A stretch of DNA of 64,000 bases from Atkinsonella hypoxylon (Eukaryota; Ascomycota; Sordariomycetes; Hypocreales; Clavicipitaceae). The notes beneath the pieces are model-generated. The model saw nothing but the letters and a program-made list of their open reading frames with translations. It was not told the DNA's origin and did not search any database. The stretch spans positions 124,001 to 188,000 of the forward strand of contig JFHB01000030.1 in the NCBI GenBank assembly GCA_000729835.1. Direction: 5' to 3'. This document shows positions 45,749-57,815 of the stretch, one piece after another (the stretch's first letter is position 1; every line of letters begins with the position of its first letter). A program made the translations under genes and the position numbers.

Positions 45749-47954
45749 ACTAAGCGAGAGATCCGCCAAATCATCGTCCATGGTGGCTCCTAGTCAGACA
45801 TGTCAAATGACGACAAAACGCCAGGATGTTGCTTCTTGCCATGTGTTGGACGGCTGTTGATGCATTGGTATAACAAACCGCTGTCCACGCATCAGTGCAA
45901 AATCGTTTCCTGGTGAGGCGCCAGCTAGAAAAATGATGAACGCTGCGTACTACGCTGGGAAACAACTGTGCTGACTCCAACTCCTTACATTAAACTGGAT
46001 TGAAAATGTTAATTTGACAGGCGCAACATGATCCCCACGGCTGGCATGTTGTGGCCCGGCCTTATTCGCAGTTGCTGCCAAAGTTTTGAAGTAGCCAAGG
46101 CCATCCCGTGCATGCGGATTTTCAAGGCTCAGTCACCTATAGATCCTGACGTCTTGTTGGACAAGAAATATACCGGATTGACCGCCTTCTGAGATGAATG
46201 ACACAACAGAGAATATCATCTTGCCGATAACAGTCTCGTCTCTAATGTTTCTAGAGACAATGCAACGACGAAGGAGCGTCTTGATTGATTCAGTTAGCGC
46301 CCACCACAAATCACGGCATCGTCGTTTACCAGTGCACTGACTACGACAAGAGCGGCTGTAGTTCGAGATTGTTCATGTACACGATTAAAAGATGACCAGA
46401 TGTTGCCATAAGAAGCAATGTTTGTCTAGTGGTATAATAGAGGTGGCGCACGTACGTCATCACCGGCCTAATCAAAAGATACAAGGTGCCTATAGCCCCG
46501 TTAACAGCTGCCACCTTTAATACAGAAAGACACTCCAATTCGGTCGAAGCCAAAAGTACTTGTGAGGCCTCACTATCGTTGCATTCCTGCTCTGGCACCC
46601 CGTCTTGCAATCAAGGATGACTGAACCAAGTCGTTCACCTGCTCGCTTGTCAATTGGCTGACTGCAAAGCAAGAGCCTCAAGTTCGTACCAAGACAAGAA
46701 CTGTTCAAGCCTGCAGTCGCTTCCCCGGTCATTCTGGCGGCGATGAAGATGGGCATGGATCCCATCTCCCTTGGCTGGCGCCGGTCATTCATGCATGGAT
46801 TGAATTGTGCGAAGTAAATGCTCTTTCCCGCGGCTACGAAATTCGAGCTGAGGTCGATCGAACCTAATGCCGCTTGTTGTGGCCCAGAGCAGTCCGGGAT
46901 ACAGATGGTTGTGTCCACGTTGCGCCGGTATTGCGATCTGGCGTGGTTGGTTCTCTTAGTGCTAGGGTTTGGGGGCGAAGAGGGGGAAACTAACGTTTGT
47001 AAAGATGGAATGTAAGTTGTGGTGTGCCTGACGAGAGGGAGCGGTTATACAGAGCGAAGTTGGGCTGCTGGGACAAGAACATGCCAGATTGCACTCGACT
47101 TGCATTGTAAAGGCATCGGAACGTCATGCAACTCTATTTATTCATCTAGCAAAGAAACGTGGATACTCACCTCTGCAGCTCTGCTACTCTAACGACAGCG
47201 AAGTAGGCAGTCCGTATTGTCCCAAATTCCTCTACCCATGATGAAGTACGGCTTATCGCCATATGAACCTAGTGGAACATGCCTTCTCTTGCCGGCACTC
47301 TGGAATCTTCCTCACCCCCCCGAAATGCCAATCCTGTCAACGTCGGCGTTGCGGGCGAGGAGAGCGCAATTCAAGCGACATTGGGCGTATGGCGTCTGCA
47401 ACGGCGTGGAGAAGAAATCCGCCTCTGGGAAAGAAACCCCTGTGACAGTTTAGGGAAGAACATATATATATATTGTAACGTCGTAGAGTGGACGTCGCGG
47501 TAAGTGGAGGCAACAAAAGAGAGAGAAGTGATGAACCAAAATAAACAAGGCTGATGTGGCAAGAACAATAACACCATGAATACAGTTCCTGCCCATGCTG
47601 ATAGCGGATTATCTTCCAATATACTCCATCCAAATACATGACCCAGTAAACCCGACTTGTGTTGTTCCGAAACAAGAAAAAGAAATGAGGATAGCAAAGA
47701 CAGGACATAGTAACCAGGCCATCGAGATGTAAGGTACTGTTGTTAATTAACGTAGTTCTGCGACATTATACGATGATACAGCCCAGCTTTGGACCAAATA
47801 AACGCATTGCTCAATTTGCTGACCATATGTGGGCGGGAGTTGAAGATGTAGGGGTATATGAAGTGGCGCTGCTCATCCCAGATCGTATTTTTAATATGTT
47901 CGTCCCCACAGCTTCGCCTTTGCTTTGCATGGGCACGTACGTCTCGTCATTAGC
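45749..47954. other. Gene-free stretch
   Basis: About 2.2 kb without a supported gene; several frames of 60-133 aa lack features. The last part is the 3' region of SHO1. Confidence 0.5.
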
Positions 47955-48993
47955 TCATAATAGGATGAGATAGTTGCTCGGTGCAATACCAGTCTCGCCG
48001 GTGCCGCGTCTTCGTGCTTGCCACCACCGCCCGCTAACATCAGATACATCGAGTATTTCGTGCTTGTTGAAGGAAATTTCGTTGGCATCGGAGGGGTTGG
48101 CCTCGTAGCTATAGATGGCCTTGGCCTGGTAAGGGTACTCGGTGGGGGGTAAAACTTCTTCGTCGTTGCCTGGAGGTTTCGTGCTGGTCTGGAGGGAGGA
48201 ACCGCCATAAGCGGGTACAGGCATAGATGGCATGACGGCGGCTTGGGAGACCCCGCCAACGGGCGAAGGGTTCTCGAATCCGTTCAACTGAGCAGATGTG
48301 TACATCTGTGGCGGTTGAACAGAGTTGGATGTTTCTGGGCGGCCGGTACCGCCATAACCATTCATTGCTCGGCTGTGCGTCGCATTTGAATCCTTGGCTA
48401 GGGCGAACGAATCCAAGAATGCTCGTGGAGTCGAGGAGGGAGTCGACCCGAAATAGAAAATCCACACGAAGATGATCATTGACAGCAAAATAAAGCCAGC
48501 AGCAGCAGCTTCTCTTGCGCCGCTCTTGGCATAAACGAGAGAGTTCACGCCAGACGTAGCAAGGACCATGCCTCCAGCAAGATACCCAGTGAGGGCAACA
48601 TGATATGTGTGGATGGAATCGCTAGCAACAACGACAAAAACGCTGATGAGAAGGAAAAGGCTGTAGACAACAGCCCACCACGCGAAAGTAGGGAACTGCT
48701 TGTCGGGGTTCTGATCTAGCGAAATATTGTTGGTTTGGATTTGAGCAACGATGCAGGATATAAAGGTGATGAACCAGGCCAACTGTAGAAGTGAGTGTTA
48801 GTATTTGATTGGAGGTGGTGATAAGTGCGTCAGGTTGACTAGGTCGAGGCGCGAGACTGATTGATCCAGGCAACAGGACAGGACTTACAAAACCAATGGA
48901 TAGAGTGGCCAGTGCGAAAGGATCGCCGAGAATATTGCTCAAGGAGATGCCCTGCTTCCTAGTGGCACCACCGTACGCCCGCGAATGTTCCAT
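47955..48993 (-). CDS. SHO1: High-osmolarity sensor SHO1
   Basis: Two exons (48889-48993, 47955-48782) encode 310 aa; the GTAAGT donor and CTACAG acceptor join in phase 0. I chose the ATG at 48993 (MEHSRAYGG) because family members start this way; an in-frame ATG at 49035 is less likely. Four transmembrane helices occupy about residues 25-140 (for example FALATLSIGFLAWFITFISC). A Ser/Pro/Gly-rich linker follows. The C-terminal SH3 domain covers residues 253-310, with the ALYDY-like AIYSYEA, the WW pair and the PSNY motif intact. Sho1 is a plasma-membrane sensor and scaffold that binds Pbs2 in the HOG MAP-kinase branch, and also acts in polarity signalling. Confidence 0.97.
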
Positions 48994-51881
48994 TTTCACA
49001 AGTGACGGAGAATACAGCGAAGCGTAACCTGGCATAAGGAAAAGCGTACAGATGAAATATCGCGCCGAGACGGAATTGACTTTGATCCAGTCCAGAGAAA
49101 AAGACTAGAGCGAGTTGGAAGTTGGGACCGAACCGAAAAAATATGCTGGATCAGGTGGATGAGAAGCACTGAAGCATGAGCGTTGCCGATCACTTGGTTC
49201 CGCGCGCGCGAAGGACTGATGTGATGGATGATGGTTTGAGTGGGATAGGGAGGCCGAGTAAAAAGGTGGCCCAGCAAAAGGATCGATCGGCACAGCCGCA
49301 GTCGATAGGGTTGGAAGAAAAAAAAAAGATAGTCCAGGCAGGAAGCAACAAGAGATGAATGAGTGAAAGAGCAGCGTAAGGCTCTTTTTGCTAGATTACA
49401 AGGCCGACCCAAGGCAGTAGTCGACCGGGGCAGTAAGAGAACAGAAGGTAAAAATTGGGATGCGAAGAAGATGAGGAGCAGAGAAGCGCTGGTGCAGCGT
49501 AGTGACAACAAGCGAAGGGCGAGGTGCAGGGTGAGGTGCGGCGCGAGGCGGCGGTTCGGGTGCGTCGTCGTGGTGGTGCGTGGTGGCTGTACATACAGAG
49601 CAAGAGAATGTGGGGCCCTGCGTTCCTCGCTGGAAGGGAAAAGTCGTCGTCGTCGACCAGCCTAACGGGCGCCTGTGGGACGGGATAGAAGACGCCGCCG
49701 GCCCAAAAGAAAAGGAAGGAAGGAGAAAAAAACAGTAAAAAAAAAAAAAAAAAAAACCCCACGCAAGCAGAATGTTAAGACGAGATGGCAATTACTTTAG
49801 CACACAGGCAAAGTGATGGAGAAGCGTGCTTGAAGCGACAATTCTTATGTGGCTCGATCTGGGACGACTTGAGGCGCCACAGGATGTTTGGCTGAGTTTC
49901 GCGGGCCTCAGCTGCAACCGAGGTGAGATTGAGTTGGGTGAGATGCAGATTGATGGTGATGGCGGCGGTGATGGAGGGGGACAAGGATGTAAAACGTGGG
50001 GCGCCTAGCCACCTAGAAACAGGAACAGGAACAGCAACAGAGGATGGGGAAATATCAGGTGAGGACTCCAGCCTTGACGGCAGATGATGGCCTTATGGAA
50101 TGATTGGGCGGTGGTGAGCGATGGAGCGATGGAGCGATGGAGCGTTGAAGCATTGAAGCGTCTACGTTAGGGGGAGGGAGTGAAAGAACAAGCCCCAGTC
50201 CGGCACAGACAGCCTGGCGTCACAGCCTCGAGTCTTGGTAAAGCGCTCACTGGGCAGCAGACCCCTTGGCAGTCAAAACAGTGCCAGGCACCAGGCCAGT
50301 GCTTGGCGGAGCGAGATCAGTGTCCTGCCTCAGCCGGACCGAAAGGATCGCGAGCTCCTTCTGATAGGCCCCCCGCCTTCCGCGCGACAAAGTCCGAGGA
50401 GTCCAGGACGCAGGGGTGTCTGTCTGGAATGGCCCACCAGCCACAAACACCGTTTCACCATGGCTGGAGTAGGTAGTGGATAATACAGCACTGTCCAGCC
50501 AAATCGTGGTGCCTAACCTTCCTCAGCACGGCCTACGCCCACTGTACCTAGGGACCTAGAGGTAAGGTGGTAGTATGTACATGGGCAAGAGTATGAGGGA
50601 GGCACTTCTAGTCACATAAAACAGACTTTCGTGCCCGCATTGGAAGGTGCAAAAATCGTGCTATAGCTGTAATATGTGTAATGTACCTCTTTATAGACCT
50701 AGGTGCCAAGGTACCTGGTAAAAGTCACGAACTCGTAAGCTCTCACAAGACAGACCAAAAACTGTCACGGCACTCTCGAAGGCCGCCGTAATGATTATGG
50801 ACTGTCTTGTCACTGACGACAAACACAACATTGTCTCCATCGGGGTGGCGCGCGACGGTAGGTAGGTAGAAGTTAGTTAGTTATGGAACCAGACTTCTGT
50901 TACAGTCACATTTGCTGGGTTAAAAAAAAGTACGGAATAGTTACAGGACCTTCTATTTTATAACCCGGTCCTAATTGGTCCATCTGCCCACTCGTGACAT
51001 ACCTAAGGCCTTGCTAAGGTAAGGGATAATGAGGCATGCTGACAAAGACTTTGAAAACTAGGCGCGAACTAGGCAAAAGTTAGATTTGCACTTGTCTCCC
51101 TTGATGCCGAAATGGCTTCAATTGTGTATTTGAAGGGATGTAGAGCAGTCGCCACTGTAAATCAAATGTTTACAGAGTCCCTAATATTTATTGATGTCCA
51201 CGCCCAAATCATGCTGTACGAGCATTTTGGCCCAATGTCCTCTTCCGAGTGATACGTTACCTCATTGGACGCGGTCCACCTGCGCGACTGGCATCCACTG
51301 CAATAAGCGGCCTGGAATGGACAGTCCATTCCGCGCCCGAGAAAGTACCTCTGAAACACCATAAGATGCTGCGAATACAACTATGATTGAACATCTCGAG
51401 TCGTCAGGCTATCTCCCCCTTTCTCCCCCCCCGCCGGCTATCCCGGCTTTCGAGTGCAGTTCACGGGGCGCTTATTAGGTTATTTATTTGAAACGCGGAC
51501 AAAGGAACTGCCGGTTCGGGTTGTTAGACTCGAAATGAGTTGTGTAACAAGGAGTGTTCATCCATTTTGCTGGGTAATTGCATGGTGCTCGTGATATTGC
51601 ATTACCCATACATGCGTCCTTCGAAAGACGAGCATAGGGTGCAACAGCTCATTTGCATGCTCGGTGAGATCGCAAACTACATTTACGAGCAGACGACACA
51701 TGCTTTCACCCCAGGTCAAACATCGATCTAGTTATCTGTCATTACAGTTAGAGTCAATTTTAATTCTTTCAGCTATGCAAGGGGTAGCGATCTCCCACCA
51801 CCAAACCACATCTTTGGGAAAAATCATGGGAGTAATCGCCCAGGACCTTGCTCTCGTAGCGACATGTAAACGTACAGCTCA
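48994..51881. other. SHO1 leader and promoter, then gene-free stretch
   Basis: The first kilobase upstream of SHO1 is pyrimidine-rich on the minus strand, with a run of 18 A on the plus strand at about 49739; it probably holds a long 5' leader. An 8-bp GATGGAGC-like tandem repeat lies at about 50118-50150. From 50500 to 51880 there are TACCTAGG-type words and no supported gene. Confidence 0.5.
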
Positions 51882-52566
51882 TCATAAATTTTTTTCTTCT
51901 TCAAGAGCCAATTCTCTCCTTCTGACCTTTCTCTCGACATCCTGTACTCTGCTTTCAAATGTGGCAAGCGATTGTGAGTTGGCCAGTATGCCTCTCTCGT
52001 ACCATGCCAGGATGATCGCCTCACTCCTTTGTCTTAGCTCGGCCATCTCGGCTAATTGCGCTAGCTGGACGGTCTCGATCGCCTTCATTCTCTCATGCAA
52101 GCTGACCAAAGCCGCGCTGTCTGTAGGGTCGGGAATGGGACTATCTTGGATGGCGGTCAGGGACGAAAGCGTCGCAGGAAACGCAGAAGCTGATGCAAGA
52201 ACAATAGATCGAATAGTGTCAATTGACAGCTGTGAGGGTGGTTCCGAAGACTTTGGTGCATGGAAGAGATCGGGATTAGACTTATCTGATGACATGTTAG
52301 TAATTGGAGTCTTTCGTGTCTGTACCCTGCGCCTTCTTGGCCGAATTGCACAGCATACATATTTTCAACAGCTCCCCATAAACTCGGATATGGGAGATCA
52401 TCGCGTAGAATTGTCGCTCAAGCTTCTTCATCCTTTGAATTGCCGAATTTGACGGCGCCGCTGGTTGGGAAGCCGCTTGACAGTGTAGAACATGTTCGAT
52501 ACGGCGGAGTCGCGACTCGAAGAGCGAGATGGTAGCCAGAGTGGTCTGATCCAGAGAGTTATTCAT
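51882..52566 (-). CDS. Dynactin p24 subunit / nuclear distribution protein RO-10
   Basis: Two exons (52359-52566, 51882-52285) encode 203 aa; the GTATGC donor and ATCAG acceptor join in phase to give LLKIYKSNPDLFH. The protein is almost entirely helical with coiled-coil character: ISLFESRLRRIEHVL near the N-terminus, AIQRMKKLERQFYAM, then LHERMKAIETVQLAQLAEMA and VQDVERKVRRREL near the end. This pattern, the KSNPDLF motif and the length match the dynactin p24/p22 family (RO-10 in Neurospora). The subunit sits in the dynactin shoulder and is needed for dynein-driven nuclear movement in hyphae. The start was chosen at the second ATG of the frame. It is divergent with the transporter gene, 620 bp apart. 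Confidence 0.87.
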
Positions 52567-53186
52567 TGTGAAAATGGTCTGAGTTATCTTGCCATGTGCT
52601 ATTCCCCTAGTGCTTGGGGATTTATATGTCCTGATGAAAAGGGTGTAGAACTCTTGTGCACGCAAAGAAGCTGCCGCAGCTTGGCGATATCACAATATCC
52701 CAATACTACAAACGCGTGAGCACGAGTGGAAGGTCCACTGAAATTGAGAAGCGTCCGACAAGTTGATTGGTTGTAGCTGGCGCTGATCACGTTTCCGGGG
52801 CGGTGGTCCCACTTTTAGTACGACTATCAATCAATTTAGCTTTGCGCAATGACATGACGCTTCCTACTTCATCTCGTTTTGACCTGTGTAAAACTTCGAC
52901 ATACGATCTGCTGGCGGCCCCTTTTGTCTCTTCGTCTATTGCCACGGTCCTTATACAGTCCGTTACTGCTGGGTTTTTCTTCTTTCTTTCGCTCCTTTGA
53001 TTCTGAAAACTGCTTGCTACCAGGCTGCGATCTGCCGCCGGTGCGGCTTGCGGCCATCTTTTCTCACCTGCGGCTCGGGACAGTTTTGGATCACACAGGA
53101 TACGGCGACGCTCATTACTTCCCAAGCAACAACAAACTGCGCACGGCACCCGGTTATAGGGTCGCTGTTCCAGAGGGAGTTCTGTC

Positions 53187-55018
53187 ATGACCAATTACTC
53201 GACATTCTCGGATGGTAATTCGTCTGGCAGGTCTCGTAGCGATATGCCAAGGTACCATGTGCTGCGACCGTAATCGACCACGGGGCCGATGAAATCCTCA
53301 ATGCGTGGTACCGAACTCGAGCTGACCTGACTGGCGATAGATCACGGCGTCGGGGTGGGAAAGATGGCGGCCACGGCGGGCAAGCCTCCACAATCAGCAG
53401 CATTGTTAATCTGCTTAACACAAGTTCGAGACAACCCCACCCTTTCCCCACGTTCTGGAATCAGTTGACAATGTAGCTAACGTATTCTAAGTCGTTGGGG
53501 CCGGCACTCTGGCAATGCCATCTGTCTTATCACATATGGGAATAATGCTTGGCTTTTTGTTGGTGATGTGGTCTGGCTTGACTGCTGCTTTCGGCCTGTA
53601 CCTACAGTCCAAATGCGCGCGCTACCTCGACCGCGGAACCGCATCCTTCTTTGCCTTGTCGCAAATAACTTACTCACAAGCCTCGGTCGTTTTTGACGCT
53701 GCCATCGCCATCAAGTGCTTCGGAGTCAGCATTTCTTACATGATTATCATTGGTGACTTAATGCCAGGTGTCATGCTTGGGTTCAATAGCCGTGCGGATC
53801 AAATCCCATATCTCGTTGACCGACACTTCTGGATTACAGCTTTCATGCTTCTGGTTATCCCTCTCAGTTTTCTAAGGCGACTTGATTCGCTCAAGTATAC
53901 CAGTCTCATTGCCTTGATATCGATAGGGTATCTGATTGTCCTCGTGGTATATCATTTTGTGGTCGATCCGCACGCCAAGCCTAGCAACATACGTATCATC
54001 AAATGGGCTGGTGCCGTGGAAACATTAAGCGCGTTGCCAATCGTGGTTTTTGCTTATACCTGCCATCAGAATGTTAGTCTCGACCCCCCCTGTGTCGCAC
54101 TTCTGTTCCACCTTCTTTCATCTAACACAACTTTCTGATATCAGATGTTCTCTATTGTAAATGAAATCAGAGACAACTCTCCGTCGGGCATGGTTCGTGT
54201 CATTGCTTCGAGTATTGGATCAGCGGCGAGCATCTACATCTTGGTTGCCATCACTGGTTACATCACCTTCGGAAATGATATTGTCGGAAACATTGTCTTA
54301 ATGTGTAAGTTCTTTGACTCTGCCACTTTCTCACTATTGAGATAAAACGTCTCACATCTTTTAAGACCCCACTGGCGTTGCATCGACCATTGGCAAAGCA
54401 GCAATTGTCATTTTGGTATTGTTCTCCATTCCGCTTCAGGTCCATCCTTGCCGCGCCTCCCTGGATGCTGTCTTGCGATGGCGACCAAGCCGAGCCCAAT
54501 CATCCCATATCCGCAACGACTCTGCCTTGGTAAATTCGTCGTCAGCACCACGAGGTGACCATGGTAGCTCGGCTCCAATGTCTGATACTCGATTCGCTCT
54601 TCTTACAACTGCCATCTTGACCTTGGCATATTTTACTGCTCTATCTGTCAGCAGCTTAGATCGCGTCTTGGCCTTTGTTGGAAGTACGGGGTCCACGTCT
54701 ATCAGTTTCATTCTGCCTGGATTGTTCTATTATAAGATAAGCGATCCCGAAAGCCCATTTCATCAGCGCCTCATGAAGGAAGATGACGATATAGAAGACT
54801 CGGGGGCTTCGAGTAATGACGACTCCTCCCCATTCGCCGAAAGCGCCTCTAATGCGGCCATGCGAGGACGATTGCGATGGCGCAGAAGATGGCGGTGGGA
54901 TCTAGAGCACCTAGACCATGGCTTGGTCAGGAAACTTGCGCTTGCGCTCTCTGTGTATGGCGTCATTGTTATGGTTGTTTGTCTTTTCATGAATATTTTC
55001 TTCGCAGCATCGCATTGA
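53187..55018 (+). CDS. AVT-type vacuolar amino-acid transporter (AAAP family)
   Basis: Five exons (53187-53251, 53341-53423, 53492-54072, 54145-54304, 54366-55018) encode 513 aa; all five join in phase. A short hydrophilic N-terminus leads into the family signature STISSIVNLLNTIVGAGTLAMPS, split by an intron. About eleven membrane segments follow, including KCFGVSISYMIIIGDL, HFWITAFMLLVIPLSF, VFAYTCHQNMFSIVNE and SIYILVAITGYITFGN. A cytosolic loop between late helices is extended, and a highly basic Arg/Trp patch (RGRLRWRRRWRW) lies before the last helix. The sequence is closest in pattern to yeast Avt5/6/7, which export amino acids from the vacuole. Substrate and direction here are inferred from the family. 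Confidence 0.92.
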
Positions 55019-55614
55019 GAAGCGTTGTGTATCAGAGGATTTTGGAAGTGAGACTCTTTCAAGTTGTCCGTTTCGTTGATGAACTAATGAGCAAAGCGCA
55101 TAAGTCACTCTGGGATACTAGTGGAGTTTTTTTTTTTTTTTTTTTTCATGCTTCGCGCTAGCAAGATTAGTTCCACTACCATCGCAGTTCTCAGCCGCGT
55201 CATGGCGGCATATTCCATTTTTCAGCTTTCAATTTGGTTACATGACAAGCAATTACAGGGGCTGCAATGATTTACAAACATTATCGGCGGCTTTCATTTT
55301 GTATCGTGGCTCGTTAAAAATTTTAGGCACTGTTTCCGATTCAAGGATTCGCTTTTTCAATTGAATCAGTCAAATATTCATTTGCACGACTGATATGCCT
55401 CCTTAAATTATAGTGCAAAGTTTCCACATCTTCTCGTTGAGAATTGACAGCCTGAAAAAGTTCTGCCAGCAAAAAAAAAAGAATTAAGATAACGCCTGAA
55501 ATGCTGAACAAGAAATCTTCTGCAGAAACAAAATGAAACAAACCCTTATTATACATGCGCTTCCTGAATAGATGGGCGACAACTCAACAGACCGCAATCG
55601 ATGGTATGGACCAT
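55019..55614. other. Convergent intergenic region
   Basis: Between the transporter and mitochondrial S16 genes. It holds a T17 run near 55127; no supported gene. Confidence 0.5.
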
Positions 55615-56055
55615 TTATCGGATTTTGATTCTGCTTGTCTCCACAGGCTCATTCTTTTCAGTAGGCCTTGGCCCAAAATCCTTCTTCGGCAGTATTCCAA
55701 CCATGGAGAGCAGCCTCCAGGCCGTATCAGTCGGCTGTGCACCGACGCCTATCCAGTATTTGGCGCGGTGCGTGTCGAGCTTGATATCCTTGTGAAGCTT
55801 GCCGGAACGGTCGTAGGGGTCTGGCTTGGGCACAGGGTCGTATGTGCCCAGCACTTCAAGGGGCCGAGAATTTCGTGCCGTTCTACAACGACATTTCCGC
55901 AGCATGTCCAGTTAGCAGGTGCGCGAGAGGTTGATGGCTCGGGTGTGTGTGCAATAACGAGGGGTTGATGAGCCGTACCGAGCGTGCGCGACGACGATGT
56001 TATAGAACGGGGAGTTTCGGCGACCGAATCGCGCGAGTCGGATCTTGACGACCAT
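55615..56055 (-). CDS. MRPS16: Mitochondrial small-subunit ribosomal protein bS16m
   Basis: Two exons (55979-56055, 55615-55882) encode 114 aa; the GTACGG donor and TTGTAG acceptor join in phase. The bacterial S16 fold is complete: MVVKIRLARFGRRNSPFYNI, then VVAHARTARNSRPLEVLGTYDP, and LDTHRAKYWIGVGAQPTDTAW with the closing LLSMVGILPKKDF. S16 binds 16S-type rRNA in the body of the mitochondrial small ribosomal subunit. The N-terminus itself must serve as import signal, as usual for this protein. It is divergent with the NAD(P)HX epimerase gene, 386 bp between starts. Confidence 0.95.
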
Positions 56056-56441
56056 GGTAGGGAATGAATAGGCCGATGGGGTGTGCGTATGCTGAGCGGA
56101 ATTTTCGTAATGGGCTGAAGCGGATTATGCATGATCTGCTGTCGTCGAGAATGATTGCTGGTTCGGAGCTCCTGCGCTTTTTTTTTGGCCGGAGTTGGGT
56201 TTCGCCGCGCCGATCTATCAGGCCTAGGGGTGAGAGGTAGGGAGCTCCAGCTCCCGCTCTTTGAGGTGAGTGATGTCAGTTGACATCACAGATTTCGTCA
56301 CAACGGATCTTTGTGACAGACCACATCAATCGGATCTTCTTTGACTTCCAGCATTCATCTTCTCTCTCATGAGTAACTAGACTGCTGTTCGGATGCGATT
56401 AGTACGCCGACAGTTCTGTGCAAGGGATTAACTAATTTACA

Positions 56442-57815
56442 ATGGCGCTCAAGGTATGAGGGAACTTCTCTTACGTGATCGCGAAAGGCTTGGAACATTT
56501 TCCGTATGTTGACGTGCAACCTGCGACAGACCATAGGAGCCAAGGCTGCGGCCGCTCTTGACCAAGAACTCATGAGCACGTGTGCATTTTCCATCGACCA
56601 ACTCATGGAGCTGGCGGGACTCTCGGTTTCGCAAGCTGGTGAGTTGTCTGGACTAGAAATTGAAACACTTATTGCCGGAGTATGCCTGGCTTCATTGTCA
56701 AGGTCAAGTCTAATCTGCGGTAGTGTATAAGCTTCAACCACTGAACCAAGGGCGACGGATTCTCGTGGCGTGCGGTCCGGGGAACAATGGTAAGTTGCCT
56801 GCCTCTCATTTGCGGATGACTTGATCGTTATTCTTTCTTCTTCTCGCTAAGCCTCATCTATGTAGGCGGAGATGGGCTCGTAGCGGCTCGTCACCTTTAC
56901 TATTACGGCTACCAACCAACTATATTTTACCCCAAAAGAAGCAAAAATGACTTGTACCATGTAAGTTCCCTCAACGATGTATTCATTAATGGACTTGGGA
57001 AATCAGAAATAAGACACGGCAAGGTCACAAACAGCGTCAAAGTTAATCCAAGCGGGAGCCTGCACATATACGCACAGCATTTGATTATTCTTGTTCCAAT
57101 TCTTGTTTTTTTGTTCTTTTTTCCGTTGCCAATGATTGTATCCTCCTTCAAAAACCGCAGTGCTTCAGCTTTCCTACATTCGACCGTGCAGAATTCCCGG
57201 ATTGATAAAAGATCTGTTCTATTTCCGCCTCACGGTCTAGCCTAGAAGGTATTCGTTGCTGACGTTGTTCGCGATGCAGCGTCTTATGAAACAGCTCGAA
57301 GATTTGGAAGTTCCTTTTGTGGATGATTTTCAATCGGCGCTAAGCTCGACAGACCATGTTGTCGATGCGATTTTCGGTCCGTGTTCGCTAGTTCATATCT
57401 GATACCTTTGTTTTGACGTCGTTCAGGATTTAGCTTTTCGGGAGAGGTGAGAGAGCCGTTTCCAGCTGTTATTCGACTTTTGGAGAAGACGAAGCTCCCC
57501 GTAACTTCAGTCGATGCCCCGTCGTCGTGGAGCATCGAAACCGGTCCGCCAGATTCGGGGGTTGGTAGTTCGTTCATGCCTACAGCTCTCGTCAGCCTCT
57601 CAGCACCAAAGCCACTGGTCAAGTATTATAAGGGGCGCCATTTCATAGGCGGACGGTGCGTACTGCGGTCGTGACCTAACAGCCCGATCTAACCAGCTGA
57701 CCTGCTTACCAGATTTATTGCGCCGTTCCTGGCAAGGAAATATGATTTCGATGTACCGGAATACAATGGAGTTGACCAAATCGTCGAAGTTTCAACAAGT
57801 GCTGCACTACTTTGA
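56442..57815 (+). CDS. NAD(P)H-hydrate epimerase (YjeF N-terminal domain)
   Basis: Seven exons (56442-56453, 56530-56638, 56724-56789, 56866-56960, 57280-57376, 57427-57655, 57713-57815) encode 236 aa; every junction keeps phase. The first exon is only 12 nt (MALK). Family motifs appear in order: AFSIDQLMELAGLSVSQAV, the Rossmann loop CGPGNNGGDGLVAARHL, HVVDAIFGFSFSGEVREPF, and the substrate and potassium site VDAPSSW. The enzyme interconverts R and S hydrates of NADH and NADPH so that the dehydratase can repair them. The length matches stand-alone epimerases (yeast Nnr1, 246 aa). Intron 4 is 319 bp, much longer than the other five, and includes a T-rich section. Confidence 0.94.

Noticed and set aside
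49391..49791. Minus-strand frames with poly-Phe starts
   Set aside because: Products of a T homopolymer and pyrimidine-rich SHO1 leader, not protein-like.
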